From Brettanomyces bruxellensis (Eukaryota; Ascomycota; Pichiomycetes; Pichiales; Pichiaceae): a stretch of DNA of 64,000 bases. Numbering within the stretch: the first letter of the stretch is position 1; each line of letters starts with the position of its first letter. The notes below the pieces were generated by a model, which ran no database searches, was not told the origin of the DNA, and saw only the letters and a program-made list of their open reading frames with translations. The stretch covers positions 1,054,001 to 1,118,000 of the forward strand of contig NC_054686.1 of the NCBI RefSeq assembly GCF_011074885.1, given 5' to 3'. This document shows positions 46,864-57,800 of this stretch, piece after piece. The translations under genes and the position numbers were made by a program.

Positions 46864-49280
46864 CTTATTCTTTCTCTTTATGTTTGTAATTCGAATTGAT
46901 TTCGGTTTCGATATGTTAACGAAGGATGATCTTCAAAAGATAGAATTTACAATTGAGCAAGAAAATGTGGTAAGTTAATGCTCAAAAGCTGTTCTAGTGT
47001 AATTTAAACGGTTGTGCAAAAGAATCCTGAATTCGCAGTCAAAGTTACTAGGAATGTGGTAGTTTTCTCAAAAGCTTCGTAAATTTGGCAATGAATTCGA
47101 TTAGCCAGCAACAAGCAGATGCAAGTGTATTCTGAATATCAGATGCCTTGTAGGAAAAAGAATCTTATAAGTATAAAGACAGGCAGGTCAACAAATTGAA
47201 AAGTGTTAGAGGCTTTTCTTTTCACAGCTAGCTACGGAAAGGACAGGTTGAGGCAAGAGTAAAAAAAAAGTCAAAATGATAGAACGACGCCAGATGAAAA
47301 TTAGGAGCTGTGTATAGACCAAAAAAAAAGAAAAGGAAAAGGAAATAGAGAGCATGAAAATAATGGGAAGAGATGATGGGTAATTCCTATTCAATTGAAA
47401 TAATAATGTGCGGTTACTACACGAAAGTTGAAAGTTGTTAGTTGAAAGAGACGGGTAGGTAATTTCTCAACTTGACCCAAATTCACCAACTCGACAACTT
47501 GAAACAATGGAATTTCAATTTTACTCAACAAACTGCTATTGAGCTGACAGGATATTTTTTGAATGGGGTGCATGTGCAAAAAGCCCAGATACTGGCTTTC
47601 GTATGAGGCACTTTTTCACTTGAAAATTTTTGGAACGAAATTTTGCGAATAATGCACAAAGCGAGAAGATCTAACGCGTTGGTGTTTGCTCTGTTGGGCT
47701 TCACCTTGCCCCAGATCTGAACTTTGTTGAGACTGTTTCCTACAAGGTTACAAAGTTGGCTTTCTCCGCATCGTTGGATATCGAATCACAAAACCTTAAT
47801 TTCAATTACGTAAATTAACTATTTTGGTTTTTGTCTGTGGAAGGGCATTGGTCTAAGGATTTGATTTTTTTCCACTTGGTCTAACAGAGAGAGGGAAACA
47901 CTTAGGGGTCTTTTCCTTAAGAAATCTCCCTCGCGGTCTATCTTTTGGATTATTGGTATTTTTTTCTACGACATCTGTCTGTCATTCCTAAAATTCTTTC
48001 ATTTCGAGGCAACTTGTCGGCTGAAACTCCCTAAATTCTGCAAATCAGAAATGTCGGCATTAGCATTTAATTCTCCTAACGAGGAATCGTATTTACTATA
48101 CGAGTGGAGAGCATAAACTGGCTTCCAAAAGTATTGGTATCTTTTTATCTATATGAGGAATATTGAACTGATAAAAGCCAGGCGCGCGCCCGTTCCCTTA
48201 AGAAAACGAGGCTCGTTCAAGCATGTGAATCAGATAGAAAAGATGCCCTGAGGTTACGAGCTTGAAAAAAAGAAAAATAAAGTACATCTTACCAATTTCG
48301 AATTCTTTCCCTCGCTTAACCGAAGATCTATCGATCAACTCTTACAGTTCAAAAGTTCCCGAACGCCGTCGTTCAGCATTCTGTACTGTGAAAGGGGTAA
48401 TCATTGATTTCTTGGCATTAGCCTCTCTGATTTACGAGCAATTTGATCTCTTCTTATTCCATTACTGATCTGAGCGGTATTAAGAAATAATATAGACCAA
48501 CAAAAGCACACAAGGGATGGATTGTGGGGTACACTCTCCCAGTTGACTTATAATAATGTCCAAAATATTACGTGTGGATCTATCTTATCTTTTTTATCCT
48601 GTATATTGGGGTACCTCTTTCTGTATATAAGCCTCGTAAATTCTGTCCTTTTCAAATATTCGGATTATTGTCAGGTTTCTTCTGGCATACATCTGGGCCG
48701 TGGATCACATGATCAGTTAAAAAAAGACCCGACGATCCGCGTCGGACCCCATATTTTGTGAAAAATAAAAGTCCAATTTGAGCGAAGCGTCACGTGTCAT
48801 AAGGTTTGATATAGAATAGTCCAGAGGGTAATTTAAAACTTTAACGATAATGAGAGTCAGTTCAATCCTTTCTGAGCATTTAGACTTGTCATAATGGTAT
48901 TTGAAGCTCTCAAAAACCTAAAACTGATACGGTTGTATCACAATGTATTTTTTTGGTACCGGTTGCATTGCTATCGATTTTTCTCGAATAGTGTACCCAA
49001 ATAAACCTAAAACGAGGATCTCCTCTTTTTTTTTTGCAGTTATGGCCCACACACAAACACAGCCAATCCTATCAGAGGCATACCCCTGCCTAACTCTATT
49101 TTCACCTATTTTCACTTTTTAAACGACCCTAGTAGACTCAGCTGGCATTATTTTATCACTGTACATCTATACTTTCTGCACTTCCGGTAACAGCGTAATC
49201 AGTGGAATTCCAAATTTCCTCGGGTTCGGTAATATTAGGTGCTAAACGTCACATTATATTCATAATATCAGCATTGTGGA
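46864..49280. other. Large divergent intergenic region FAS1 / NTE1, 2.4 kb
   Basis: The longest gene-free stretch in the window, carrying the promoters of both lipid-metabolism genes. Landmarks are ACGCGT (47674-47679), a CATGTGAA (48217-48224) resembling the core of the inositol/choline UAS bound by Ino2-Ino4, a GC palindrome GGCGCGCGCC (48181-48190), and a CACGTG E-box (48791-48796). No tRNA, snRNA or spliced ORF could be recognised. ORFs here are under 80 codons and AT-biased. Confidence 0.55.
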
Positions 49281-52200
49281 ATGTCCACTATTATTTCAAG
49301 TGGTACAATCAATCAGCATGATGTTATCACCCAGGATACTCGTTTGGATCTCGCTACTTCTCTTTCGAGTGTAGCTTTAAGCAATTCTCGGTATTATGAT
49401 GCTTCCAGTTCACTCATAACCGATTTGTTTTGGTTTATCAGCTATTGCTTCTACACTGTGATATCCAACATCCTCTACTACATCCCAACGGTGATCATCT
49501 CAATTCTCACACATACATTTCAGTTCAGTCTGTCGTTCACCAGCATCTTGCTTTTGTTGCTTGTTGTTATTGTTGTTGCCTACGGTTATGTTCGATATAT
49601 ATACCTCACGAAGTACTCAAGGCTACCTGAAGAGCCCAAAAGGCAGGAACCCACAATTGATACTTTCCTAGAGCCACCTGTGGAATATGGGAAATCAAGA
49701 GTGAGCTACATAGATGAGTTTCTAAGTGCCATCAAAATCTTTGGCTATTTGGATAAGTCTGTGTTCCATGAGTTAACTAAGAGTATGCAAACCCAGAAAC
49801 TAGACTCAGGAGAAATTCTCTTCTTGGACGATACCTCTGGTTTCACAATCTGTGTTGACGGAGAGATACAAGTGTATTTTAAAGTTGGCGATGACAAGGT
49901 GCAGAAACAAGGTCCCTTTGCTAAGGATAATTCCAAAGATGTTGTTGTTGTCGATGGCGTTCGTTACCAGCTTTTAAACAACGTTAAGAGCGGTGCACCT
50001 GTTTCCTCCTTTATTGGAGTGTTGAGCCTTTTGACCAATCAGTCATCCCTGTTGAGGTATGCTGCTCCTACTCCTTCGCTACTAAGTCCAGAAAGCCTAA
50101 ACCGCAAGTCCCTTCCTATGCCATCAGATGGTTTTGCCTTGGATGATACATTAGGGTCGTGTTCTCCGGCAATCAGTTCGCCCGATGTGCAAAGTAACAA
50201 TGGAAGAGCATCTTCCAGATATTCACGTCATTCAACCAAAGTAGATTCTCTCTCTGTACACAAGAATGTCTGGCAGCCTTCCAAAGCTCTAAATGGAAAG
50301 GATCTTGATAAAAATATATCGCCAACCGAGACAGATCCTGACGGCTTCTTGAACGATGTTGGTGTTGTTGATGGGCAGCCATCCTCGAATTCTTTTCCAA
50401 AGGCTGTGCATGGCGTACCACAAAGTATCAACAATACATCGCTGGCTGGAAACTTTCCGATTTCTGGAGACATGGGAAACACTTCATTGGGATCTAAGGT
50501 GAATGGCTCCGGAGTGGAACTCATCGCAATTCCCAAGGGTAACTGCACGATTTCTATCATTCCTCGTGAGTCGTTTATCAAAATTGCTCACAAGTATCCG
50601 AAAGCAACTACTCACATCATTGACATGATCTTGACAAAGCTCTACAGGGTGACTTTCCAAACCGCAAACGACTATTTGGATCTCACTTCCGACATTTTTG
50701 AGACCGAATTGAATTTGAACAATAGAATTACCTACAAGCTGCCTGGCTATCTACATGATACTATTATAGAATCCCTTGATTTGGAGGCAGATTCCGCTGC
50801 TAATGCCGACGACTCCAATTTGCCCTATTCAGAGATCTCGACTTCAAAGTCTCAGTCTGCCAAAACGCGTCCTGCTATAGTTATCAGATCTAGTCGGCAT
50901 TTTCAAAATTCGAGTTGTGATGGTACCGTATCTACTTCTCCAAAGGTATGTCGGGACAGTGATGGTCTGAATAGTGTAAAAATGAGCTTAAAAGAGCAAG
51001 GTAGTCTTGCAGGTGCCAGTAATATGCAACCTCAAAAAAGTAACTTTTCCTCTGCTCTCAGGTCTAACAGTATGTTTAGCCTCAGATCAAACGATGAAGG
51101 TGTGAATTCCATGGATGTTACAAATAAGAGGCCGTCACTAATTCATCATCCAAGTTCTTCGGCCAGGCATTTTACTTTGAAGTCTAGAAACAAGCCAAAT
51201 CCGGGTGATTTGGTTTCAAATGCCCCCTTACCTAAAAATGAGTCTGACATGACGTTTGACGGATCCAAATTTATCGGAAGAAATGATTCATTCCGAAATT
51301 CTGAGGAGTTTGATGACTCCATTTGGGCTTCTGCTCTTTCGGATGCTATCAGTGAGGCAATTGGAATAGTGAAAGATGTATTCACATGGAATGATTCGTT
51401 TCCTTCTTCTTCAATCGCTAGCACTCAATACAGTTCGCAGGTAATTAGTTCTTTAACTGCAATTAACATTGTTCCGACTGTTGAGGAAGGCCACAGTTCG
51501 GATGCACACAAATATCTGACAACTGGATTCAAGTTTCATGGAAATATGGATGATGATTCTGTCGGAAGTAACTCGGAAAATGGGGCTTCAGATTATGAGG
51601 CAGTGAAGAAAGATCTTGCGGACGAGATTCAGGTTATGAGGATTAGTAAGGGTACTAAAATTATTAGAGCCGGTGAACAGACACCCGGTATTTATTATGT
51701 TATTGATGGTTCTCTTGATGTCTCTTACTGGAAGGGAGATATGGAAGAGCTTGATGATGATGATGATTCCCCATATTCAAAGATATTATACTACCGTCGC
51801 AGGCGTTCAAAGAATCTAAAAGGTAATCAGCAATATTTATTTACCGTTGGCAAGGGTGAGATAGCAGGATATCTCGGAACATTGATTGGATCGAAGTCGT
51901 TTATTGATGTCAAGGCAACTGAAACCACGTATGCGGCATTCGTTCCAAGGGATGTTTTTGATTTCATGATTGAACGATATCCTAGAGTTGAGTCATGTAT
52001 TGCAAAGCATTTGTTGACTGTTCTAGATCACAGACTTTATCTCACTGACTATGCTATGGAGTGGGTTCACTGTCCTGCAGGTAAATCGTTATACAATCAG
52101 GGAGACCCGGCAAATGGAATTTATGTTGTGCTCAATGGCAGGTTCCGTTCAGTGAAGGTTAATTCGGTTGATAAGAGACATGTGATATTGGGTGAACACG

Positions 52201-54125
52201 GCCAAGGTGAGTCCTTGGGTGAAGTGGAAGTTCTTACGAAAACACGCCGTATTGTCACATTGGTTGCAATTAGGGATTCTGAATTGGCCAGAATACCTCG
52301 TACTTTATTTGAGTTGATTGCCCTTAGTAATCCGTCGATCATGGTGAGTGTCTCACGACTAGTTGCAAACAGAGTCAAGAGTACTATGGCCAATGATCCA
52401 AGTCTTTCGCCTACCCCGGGCATTAGTCCGCATGTGAAAGATGAGCCCTTGTATCAGACATTCTCGAATTTCCGTACTCTAACTATCCTTCCGGTTACCC
52501 AGGGACTTCCTGTTACAGAATTTGGCGAGAGACTAGGACTTGCTTTGGAGGCCATAGGACAGTCCGTCAAGATTTTGAATCAAAGTTCTGCCTTGACCAA
52601 TCTTGGTAAGCATGCATTCGATCGACTTGCCAAGATGAAGCAGAGTGGTTACTTTGCAGAACTGGAGGAGAAGTACGATATTGTTCTATATCTGGTTGAT
52701 TCGATTGCGAACTCGTCATGGACAAAAACATGTATACAGCAAGGCGATTGTATTTTGCTGATAGCAGATGCAACGGCATCACCAAATGTTGGAGAGTATG
52801 AGAGACTTCTAGTAAAGACCAAAACAACAGCAAGGACAGAACTTGTTCTGTTGCATCCGGAGAGATATGTTCGTCCCGGTTTGACCAACAAATGGTTGAA
52901 GAATCGGATATGGGTTCATGCTTATCATCATATCCAGATGCAATGCAGTAAAGTACACACAGTTTCGCCAAATGTTGCACATCAGGATGCTGATGTTTTG
53001 CGAATTGAAAAATTGCCTGGTCTTCTCAGCAAATCCACAAGGATCATAAAGGATAATTTGAAAAATCGTGTAGAGAGTATTGTGGCCAGAAATGATCTGC
53101 TTCTTCGTCTGACGAGAGATTCGTTCCGGTCGAAGAAGTATTATCAGCCCATGCAGGTGCATAAGGACGACTTCATGAGACTTGCACGTCTATTGACGGG
53201 TCAATCTGTGGGACTAGTTTTAGGTGGTGGTGGTGCTCGAGGTATTAGTCATGTTGGAATTATCAAAGCATTGGAGGACAATGGTATTCCCGTTGATATG
53301 ATTGGTGGAACTTCAATTGGTGCCTTTGTTGGCGGCTTGTATGCAAAAGAGTACGACTTTGTGCCTATGTACGGTAGAGTGAAAACCTTTGCAGGTAGGA
53401 TGGGCTCCTTATGGAGATCGTTGTTTGATCTCACCATTCCAGTCACTTCTTACATCACAGGTCATGTGTTCAACAGAGGTGTCTGGAAGGCATTTGGAGA
53501 GTCAAGAATTGAGGATTTCTGGATTAAGTATTATGCCAATTCTACCAATATAACAGAATCCTTAATGGAGGTCCACACAAGCGGATACGCATGGCGTTAT
53601 ATTAGAGCATCAATGTCTCTAGCGTCCCTTTTGCCGCCAATCACCGATAATGGAAACATGCTTTTAGATGGTGGTTACGTTGATAATCTTACGGTTGAAG
53701 AGATGAAAAGGAGAGGAGCCAAAATTATTGTTGCATGTGATGTTGGTTCGGCAGATGATAGAACGCCGATGGATTATGGGGATTCTCTCAGCGGATTTTG
53801 GGTCCTCATGAACCGTATTAATCCATTTTCGAAACATCCGAATGTGCCAACAATGGCAGATATACAAATGAGACTAGCATACGTTGCTTCTGTCAATGCT
53901 TTGGATAGAGCCAAGAATACATCTGGCTGTTTGTATCTTAGGCCACCAATTGAGGGTTATGCCACGCTTGATTTTTCAAAGTTTGATGAGATTTACAGGA
54001 CAGGTTACACGTATGGAAGCAAAATAGTTAAAAAATTGAAAGATGACAATGAATTTCCTGTCCTTAAGGTTAAAAAACGGGAGGCATTGGGTGTTCACCC
54101 TTTAAGGAGAAGGTATTCTATTTAA
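49281..54125 (+). CDS. NTE1: Nte1, patatin-like lysophospholipase/phospholipase B of the ER
   Basis: 1,614 residues (1,679 in S. cerevisiae). An N-terminal hydrophobic region (about 48-115) anchors it to the ER. Cyclic-nucleotide-binding-like domains follow at about 155-290, 780-900 and 910-1030. A long Ser/Asn-rich insert (about 270-420) splits the first, and a second one fills about 500-750. The patatin domain (about 1310-1480) has the oxyanion loop GGGGARGISHVG, nucleophile elbow GTSIG (Ser about 1345) and catalytic DGG (Asp about 1463). Known role: Nte1 deacylates phosphatidylcholine made by the CDP-choline route to glycerophosphocholine and affects lipid-responsive transcription through Opi1. 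It is divergent from FAS1 across 2.4 kb. Confidence 0.96.
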   Translation: MSTIISSGTINQHDVITQDTRLDLATSLSSVALSNSRYYDASSSLITDLFWFISYCFYTVISNILYYIPTVIISILTHTFQFSLSFTSILLLLLVVIVVAYGYVRYIYLTKYSRLPEEPKRQEPTIDTFLEPPVEYGKSRVSYIDEFLSAIKIFGYLDKSVFHELTKSMQTQKLDSGEILFLDDTSGFTICVDGEIQVYFKVGDDKVQKQGPFAKDNSKDVVVVDGVRYQLLNNVKSGAPVSSFIGVLSLLTNQSSLLRYAAPTPSLLSPESLNRKSLPMPSDGFALDDTLGSCSPAISSPDVQSNNGRASSRYSRHSTKVDSLSVHKNVWQPSKALNGKDLDKNISPTETDPDGFLNDVGVVDGQPSSNSFPKAVHGVPQSINNTSLAGNFPISGDMGNTSLGSKVNGSGVELIAIPKGNCTISIIPRESFIKIAHKYPKATTHIIDMILTKLYRVTFQTANDYLDLTSDIFETELNLNNRITYKLPGYLHDTIIESLDLEADSAANADDSNLPYSEISTSKSQSAKTRPAIVIRSSRHFQNSSCDGTVSTSPKVCRDSDGLNSVKMSLKEQGSLAGASNMQPQKSNFSSALRSNSMFSLRSNDEGVNSMDVTNKRPSLIHHPSSSARHFTLKSRNKPNPGDLVSNAPLPKNESDMTFDGSKFIGRNDSFRNSEEFDDSIWASALSDAISEAIGIVKDVFTWNDSFPSSSIASTQYSSQVISSLTAINIVPTVEEGHSSDAHKYLTTGFKFHGNMDDDSVGSNSENGASDYEAVKKDLADEIQVMRISKGTKIIRAGEQTPGIYYVIDGSLDVSYWKGDMEELDDDDDSPYSKILYYRRRRSKNLKGNQQYLFTVGKGEIAGYLGTLIGSKSFIDVKATETTYAAFVPRDVFDFMIERYPRVESCIAKHLLTVLDHRLYLTDYAMEWVHCPAGKSLYNQGDPANGIYVVLNGRFRSVKVNSVDKRHVILGEHGQGESLGEVEVLTKTRRIVTLVAIRDSELARIPRTLFELIALSNPSIMVSVSRLVANRVKSTMANDPSLSPTPGISPHVKDEPLYQTFSNFRTLTILPVTQGLPVTEFGERLGLALEAIGQSVKILNQSSALTNLGKHAFDRLAKMKQSGYFAELEEKYDIVLYLVDSIANSSWTKTCIQQGDCILLIADATASPNVGEYERLLVKTKTTARTELVLLHPERYVRPGLTNKWLKNRIWVHAYHHIQMQCSKVHTVSPNVAHQDADVLRIEKLPGLLSKSTRIIKDNLKNRVESIVARNDLLLRLTRDSFRSKKYYQPMQVHKDDFMRLARLLTGQSVGLVLGGGGARGISHVGIIKALEDNGIPVDMIGGTSIGAFVGGLYAKEYDFVPMYGRVKTFAGRMGSLWRSLFDLTIPVTSYITGHVFNRGVWKAFGESRIEDFWIKYYANSTNITESLMEVHTSGYAWRYIRASMSLASLLPPITDNGNMLLDGGYVDNLTVEEMKRRGAKIIVACDVGSADDRTPMDYGDSLSGFWVLMNRINPFSKHPNVPTMADIQMRLAYVASVNALDRAKNTSGCLYLRPPIEGYATLDFSKFDEIYRTGYTYGSKIVKKLKDDNEFPVLKVKKREALGVHPLRRRYSI

Positions 54126-54407
54126 ATTCAAAGGCGCTAACACATTGCATTTACTTCAGGTTTTATTTCAGGACGCGCATTTTGTATAATAATAAGTAGG
54201 TTAAATGAAACAAAAATGTATATACATCTTATTTTTTACAGGAATTATCCCAAAGGATACGTCGTATGCACTACGTTAAACCGTTATCAAAATGTATTTT
54301 TCCGTTTTATTTTAGCCTCATCTTCATGGTAAAACACCAACAAATGATATATTATACAAAATAGCCCGTTAATGCAAAGCCTCACCACCTATCTTTCTTA
54401 ACATAAA

Positions 54408-54889
54408 TCATTCTGCTGATCCTTCTTCAACATTTACAGCATCCGTTATGCTCATGACCGAGTCACCCCTAACAAATATCAACGGTGACTCTTCATGTCT
54501 TGATTTCACATTTTTCGATGCTGCATCAACATAATAAATTGTTTCTTTTGCATCACCAAGAACAATGTTGCAATGTGAGTCGTATGCCTAGAACAAATAA
54601 TTGGAGATTTAATGTTAGTAATTGAATTTCTGAAAAAGAACGTAAAAGAGTATCAAAACACCAAATCAGTTTAGTAAGCCCCGCATTCTAATTAAGTGTA
54701 TCTAGCAACTTTCATAAAGGCAATATGTATTTCAACTTTCTGTATATATCTGTTTTGATTATGAACACTTACATGAAGTTTTCCAGTCATCTCTCTGTTT
54801 CCCCTAAGCTTAACAAATATTTTTTCGTCAAGACGGAGCCGTATGAGGTCTAAAGGCTCTGAGGTAGAGACACCTTGTTTTTGTGACAT
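54408..54889 (-). CDS. LSM3: Lsm3, U6 snRNA-associated Sm-like protein, one intron
   Basis: Two exons encode 98 residues (89 in S. cerevisiae). Exon 1 (54773-54889) gives an 11-residue leader and EPLDLIRLRLDEKIFVKLRG...MTGKLH, the Sm1 motif start. Exon 2 (54408-54587) continues AYDSHCNIVLGDAKETIYY and then SPLIFVRGDSVMSI, the Sm2 motif with its IFVRGD core. The 185-nt intron splits the Sm1 motif between LH and AYD, and joining keeps the frame. Lsm3 is part of the Lsm2-8 ring that binds the U6 3' end in the nucleus and of Lsm1-7 in cytoplasmic mRNA decay. Without splicing, the exon 1 frame runs into intron and stops at 54692, so the gene is easily missed. It is divergent from YSH1. Confidence 0.95.
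54588..54772 (-). other. Spliceosomal intron of LSM3
   Basis: 185 nt, phase 0. The donor is GTAAGT, a perfect TACTAAC branch point is read from 54620 down to 54614, and the acceptor is TAG at 54590-54588. Confidence 0.93.
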
Positions 54890-55254
54890 TTCTGAGGAAT
54901 TGTTTCGATGATAGGCCTTATGAGATATATTATCTTTGTTGGTATCGATTGTTGCGAATATTTTCACGATGATGATTTTGCTTGTACCACTTATCGTTAG
55001 CCAGCAAAAAAAAAAAAAAAAATTGCGAGATGGGGAGTAGTAGAAGATGGTCAGGTCTGGCAGTCCCGTCGATAATGAAATATTAATTCTATATCCCCAT
55101 ATTCTCTGGGAAAAAATTATTGTACGTACTGCGGTTCTCCTAGTAATAGAAGACAAACTTAAAGTGTTTATAGCCCAAGTATTTGTTAACATCGTCCTTA
55201 AATACAAATTGAAGGCTCGTATAATATTTGCTCATTATCTTTTTTGAACTTTCC
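54890..55254. other. Divergent promoter LSM3 / YSH1 with a 17-A tract
   Basis: 365 bp shared by two RNA-processing genes, with an uninterrupted 17-A run at 55006-55022 near its middle. No gene seen. Confidence 0.5.
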
Positions 55255-57507
55255 ATGATGCCTGAATCGACAGAAGGAAAGACAAATGAGCATGTGAACT
55301 TTTACTGTCTTGGTGGAGGTAATGAAGTGGGCCGTTCTTGTCACATTGTCGAATATAAGGGGAAAGTGGTGATGCTAGATGCAGGTGTCCATCCTGCTTA
55401 TTCTGGAATTGAATCTCTTCCTTTCTATGACGATTTTGATCTTAGTAGAGTTGATGTTTTACTAATCAGTCATTTTCATTTAGATCACGCAGCTTCCTTG
55501 CCTTATGTCATGCAGCACACCAATTTCAAAGGACGTGTTTTTATGACATATCCTACCAAAGCCATCTACAAGTGGCTTTTAAATGACTTTGTCCGTGTCA
55601 CTACTATTACCGATGACAGCAATGGAATGGATGAGAATTCGAATGCGTTTCTTTATACGGATGAAGATTTGAATTCTTCGTTGGATCGAATTGAAACGCT
55701 AGATTATCATTCAACCATCGAGGTTGATGGAATCCGTTTTACCGCTTTCCCAGCAGGTCATGTTCTTGGAGCAGCTATGTTTCTTGTTGAAATGGGTGGT
55801 CTTAAATTTTTGTTTACAGGTGATTATTCAAGAGAAGAAGATAGGCATTTAAGTTCTGCTGAAGTTCCAGATGTTACACCTGATCTTCTTATTGTGGAAT
55901 CTACATTTGGTACTGCAACTCATGTTCCACGCTTAGAGCGAGAAAATAAGCTTACGACAGTTATACATTCAACATTACAGCAAGGTGGTCGTTGTCTTCT
56001 CCCGGTGTTTGCTTTGGGAAGAGCCCAAGAAATTTTATTAATATTGGATGAATACTGGCAGAGGCACAAGGATTTGCAGAATGTTCCAATTTATTACGCC
56101 TCAAGTCTTGCTAAAAAATGTATGGCTGTTTACGAAAGATATATCAACATGATGAATGACAGCATCAGAAAGAAATTCACAGAAACTAACGAGAATCCAT
56201 TTCATTTCAAATACATAAAAAATGTTGCACATGCAGATCGAATCGATGACTTGAATCCTTGTGTGATGATAGCATCCCCGGGTATGCTTCAAAATGGTGT
56301 GTCTAGACAACTTCTCGAAAAATGGTGTCCAGACCCAAGAAACACCGTTATTATGACCGGTTATTCTGTTGATGGTACGATGGCTAAGAAATTGTTAACT
56401 GAACCTGACCAAATTCCAGCTTTAAATAATCCTGACGTAAGTATCCCTAGAAGGATGAATGTTGAAGAGGTTTCGTTTGCTGCTCACGTCGACTATGAGC
56501 AGAATTCGGAATTCATAGATCTTGTGCATGCCAAGAAGATTGTTTTGGTCCACGGTGAATCAAATCCTATGGGAAGATTAAAATCAGCCTTGTTGTCTAG
56601 GTATCAAAAGTTTAAGGACACGGAGGACGAAGTCAAGGTTTATAATCCTAGGGACGGCTCAAAACTTGATTTGGAATTCAAAGGGATAAAGATTGCAAAG
56701 GTCATGGGACAGCTCGCTACCAGTCTTCCGGAAGATCATGATACTGTTAGTGGTATTCTTGTTCAAAAGAATTTTGATCTTAACTTATTAAAGGTGGATG
56801 ACTTGCGTGAGTTTACTGGTTTGACTGCTACTGTTGTTAGAGAACGTCAAGTATTGCGGTGTAACGTGAAAAGGAGTTTGCTTTATTGGCAGTTTACACA
56901 AATGTTTGGTTATGTTAAGATTTTGATTGATGATCCGGATGAATACTCATTTGAAGTTATGGATGTGGTCAGAATTACATTAGAGGAGTCTGAAGCTCTT
57001 GCAACCATTGAGTGGCACTCTGGAATTGTTGATGATACGGTAGCGGATTCAGCTATAGCAATTATAATTAGTTGCGATTCTATTCCTGCATCTGTCAAAA
57101 TATCTTCACATCAACATAGTCACGCACATATAAAGGAAGTTCATTCGGATGCTGTTAAGCAGGAGAAGCATGATGTGCTAATTAAGGAAGAAGATCAAAC
57201 TGCGGAGGTCAATAAGTTCAATTCTAGTGTCAAAAAAGAAAGCACCGGTTTGGATTCAGTTCTTTCAGACGATTACAGTCCTGATATAAGACTTAAGCAT
57301 ATAAGTATGCTTTTGCATGCCCAATTTGGAGATTCGTTTGTGACCTTACCTAATAATGAAGGAGGTACGATCATTGTAGGGAAGCATAAAGCTACGATCG
57401 ATTACAAGAACTTCAATGTTGATTGTAAGTCTAATGTCTTGCGTGGACGAATAGAAGGAATACTGCGAAGATCATTGGATTTGGTTGCACCACTTTCGCA
57501 CGAGTAA
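55255..57507 (+). CDS. YSH1: Ysh1/Brr5, endonuclease subunit of cleavage and polyadenylation factor (CPSF73)
   Basis: 750 residues from the ATG at 55255 (the next codon is also ATG); the frame extends nine codons up to a TTG only. The metallo-beta-lactamase fold begins [20 protein letters not shown]. The zinc-binding HFHLDHAAS (about 72) follows, with [12 protein letters not shown] and [14 protein letters not shown]. The beta-CASP part has [22 protein letters not shown] and the motif C His in HGESN. The C-terminal domain (about 500-750) is the Pta1/Cft2-contacting region. Known role: Ysh1 cuts pre-mRNA at the poly(A) site and acts in snoRNA 3' ends. S. cerevisiae Ysh1 has 779 residues. Confidence 0.96.
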   Translation: MMPESTEGKTNEHVNFYCLGGGNEVGRSCHIVEYKGKVVMLDAGVHPAYSGIESLPFYDDFDLSRVDVLLISHFHLDHAASLPYVMQHTNFKGRVFMTYPTKAIYKWLLNDFVRVTTITDDSNGMDENSNAFLYTDEDLNSSLDRIETLDYHSTIEVDGIRFTAFPAGHVLGAAMFLVEMGGLKFLFTGDYSREEDRHLSSAEVPDVTPDLLIVESTFGTATHVPRLERENKLTTVIHSTLQQGGRCLLPVFALGRAQEILLILDEYWQRHKDLQNVPIYYASSLAKKCMAVYERYINMMNDSIRKKFTETNENPFHFKYIKNVAHADRIDDLNPCVMIASPGMLQNGVSRQLLEKWCPDPRNTVIMTGYSVDGTMAKKLLTEPDQIPALNNPDVSIPRRMNVEEVSFAAHVDYEQNSEFIDLVHAKKIVLVHGESNPMGRLKSALLSRYQKFKDTEDEVKVYNPRDGSKLDLEFKGIKIAKVMGQLATSLPEDHDTVSGILVQKNFDLNLLKVDDLREFTGLTATVVRERQVLRCNVKRSLLYWQFTQMFGYVKILIDDPDEYSFEVMDVVRITLEESEALATIEWHSGIVDDTVADSAIAIIISCDSIPASVKISSHQHSHAHIKEVHSDAVKQEKHDVLIKEEDQTAEVNKFNSSVKKESTGLDSVLSDDYSPDIRLKHISMLLHAQFGDSFVTLPNNEGGTIIVGKHKATIDYKNFNVDCKSNVLRGRIEGILRRSLDLVAPLSHE

Positions 57508-57800
57508 TAAGAGATTTATCAGCTGTATAATTATGTTCTTTTCTAATACGAATACTCAAGGCATTCAGTCTTCTTATATTCTCTTCCTATGGGAATAATA
57601 GCTGGCTTTTTTATAAAATGTTTATGTAAATTGCATAGTATTGATTTACGTTAACCGACAGAGTTCGTCCTCAGAAGTATGCATTTGTGTATAAAACATA
57701 ACCTAATTAGAAAAAAAAAAAAATAATAATAATAATAAGGATCCGCCCATTGATTTAATTAGTACAAAGTGTGCAAAGTAAAATATACATTGACGAGAAC

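Noticed and set aside
47206..47579. Two ORFs of 62 codons in the FAS1-NTE1 gap
   Set aside because: Low-complexity hydrophobic or random composition with no splice-compatible partner.
46864..49280. Search for tRNA genes in the long gaps
   Set aside because: No GGTTCRANNCC-type B-box with a matching A-box was found by eye on either strand here or in the other intergenic regions; a covariance-model scan would be decisive.
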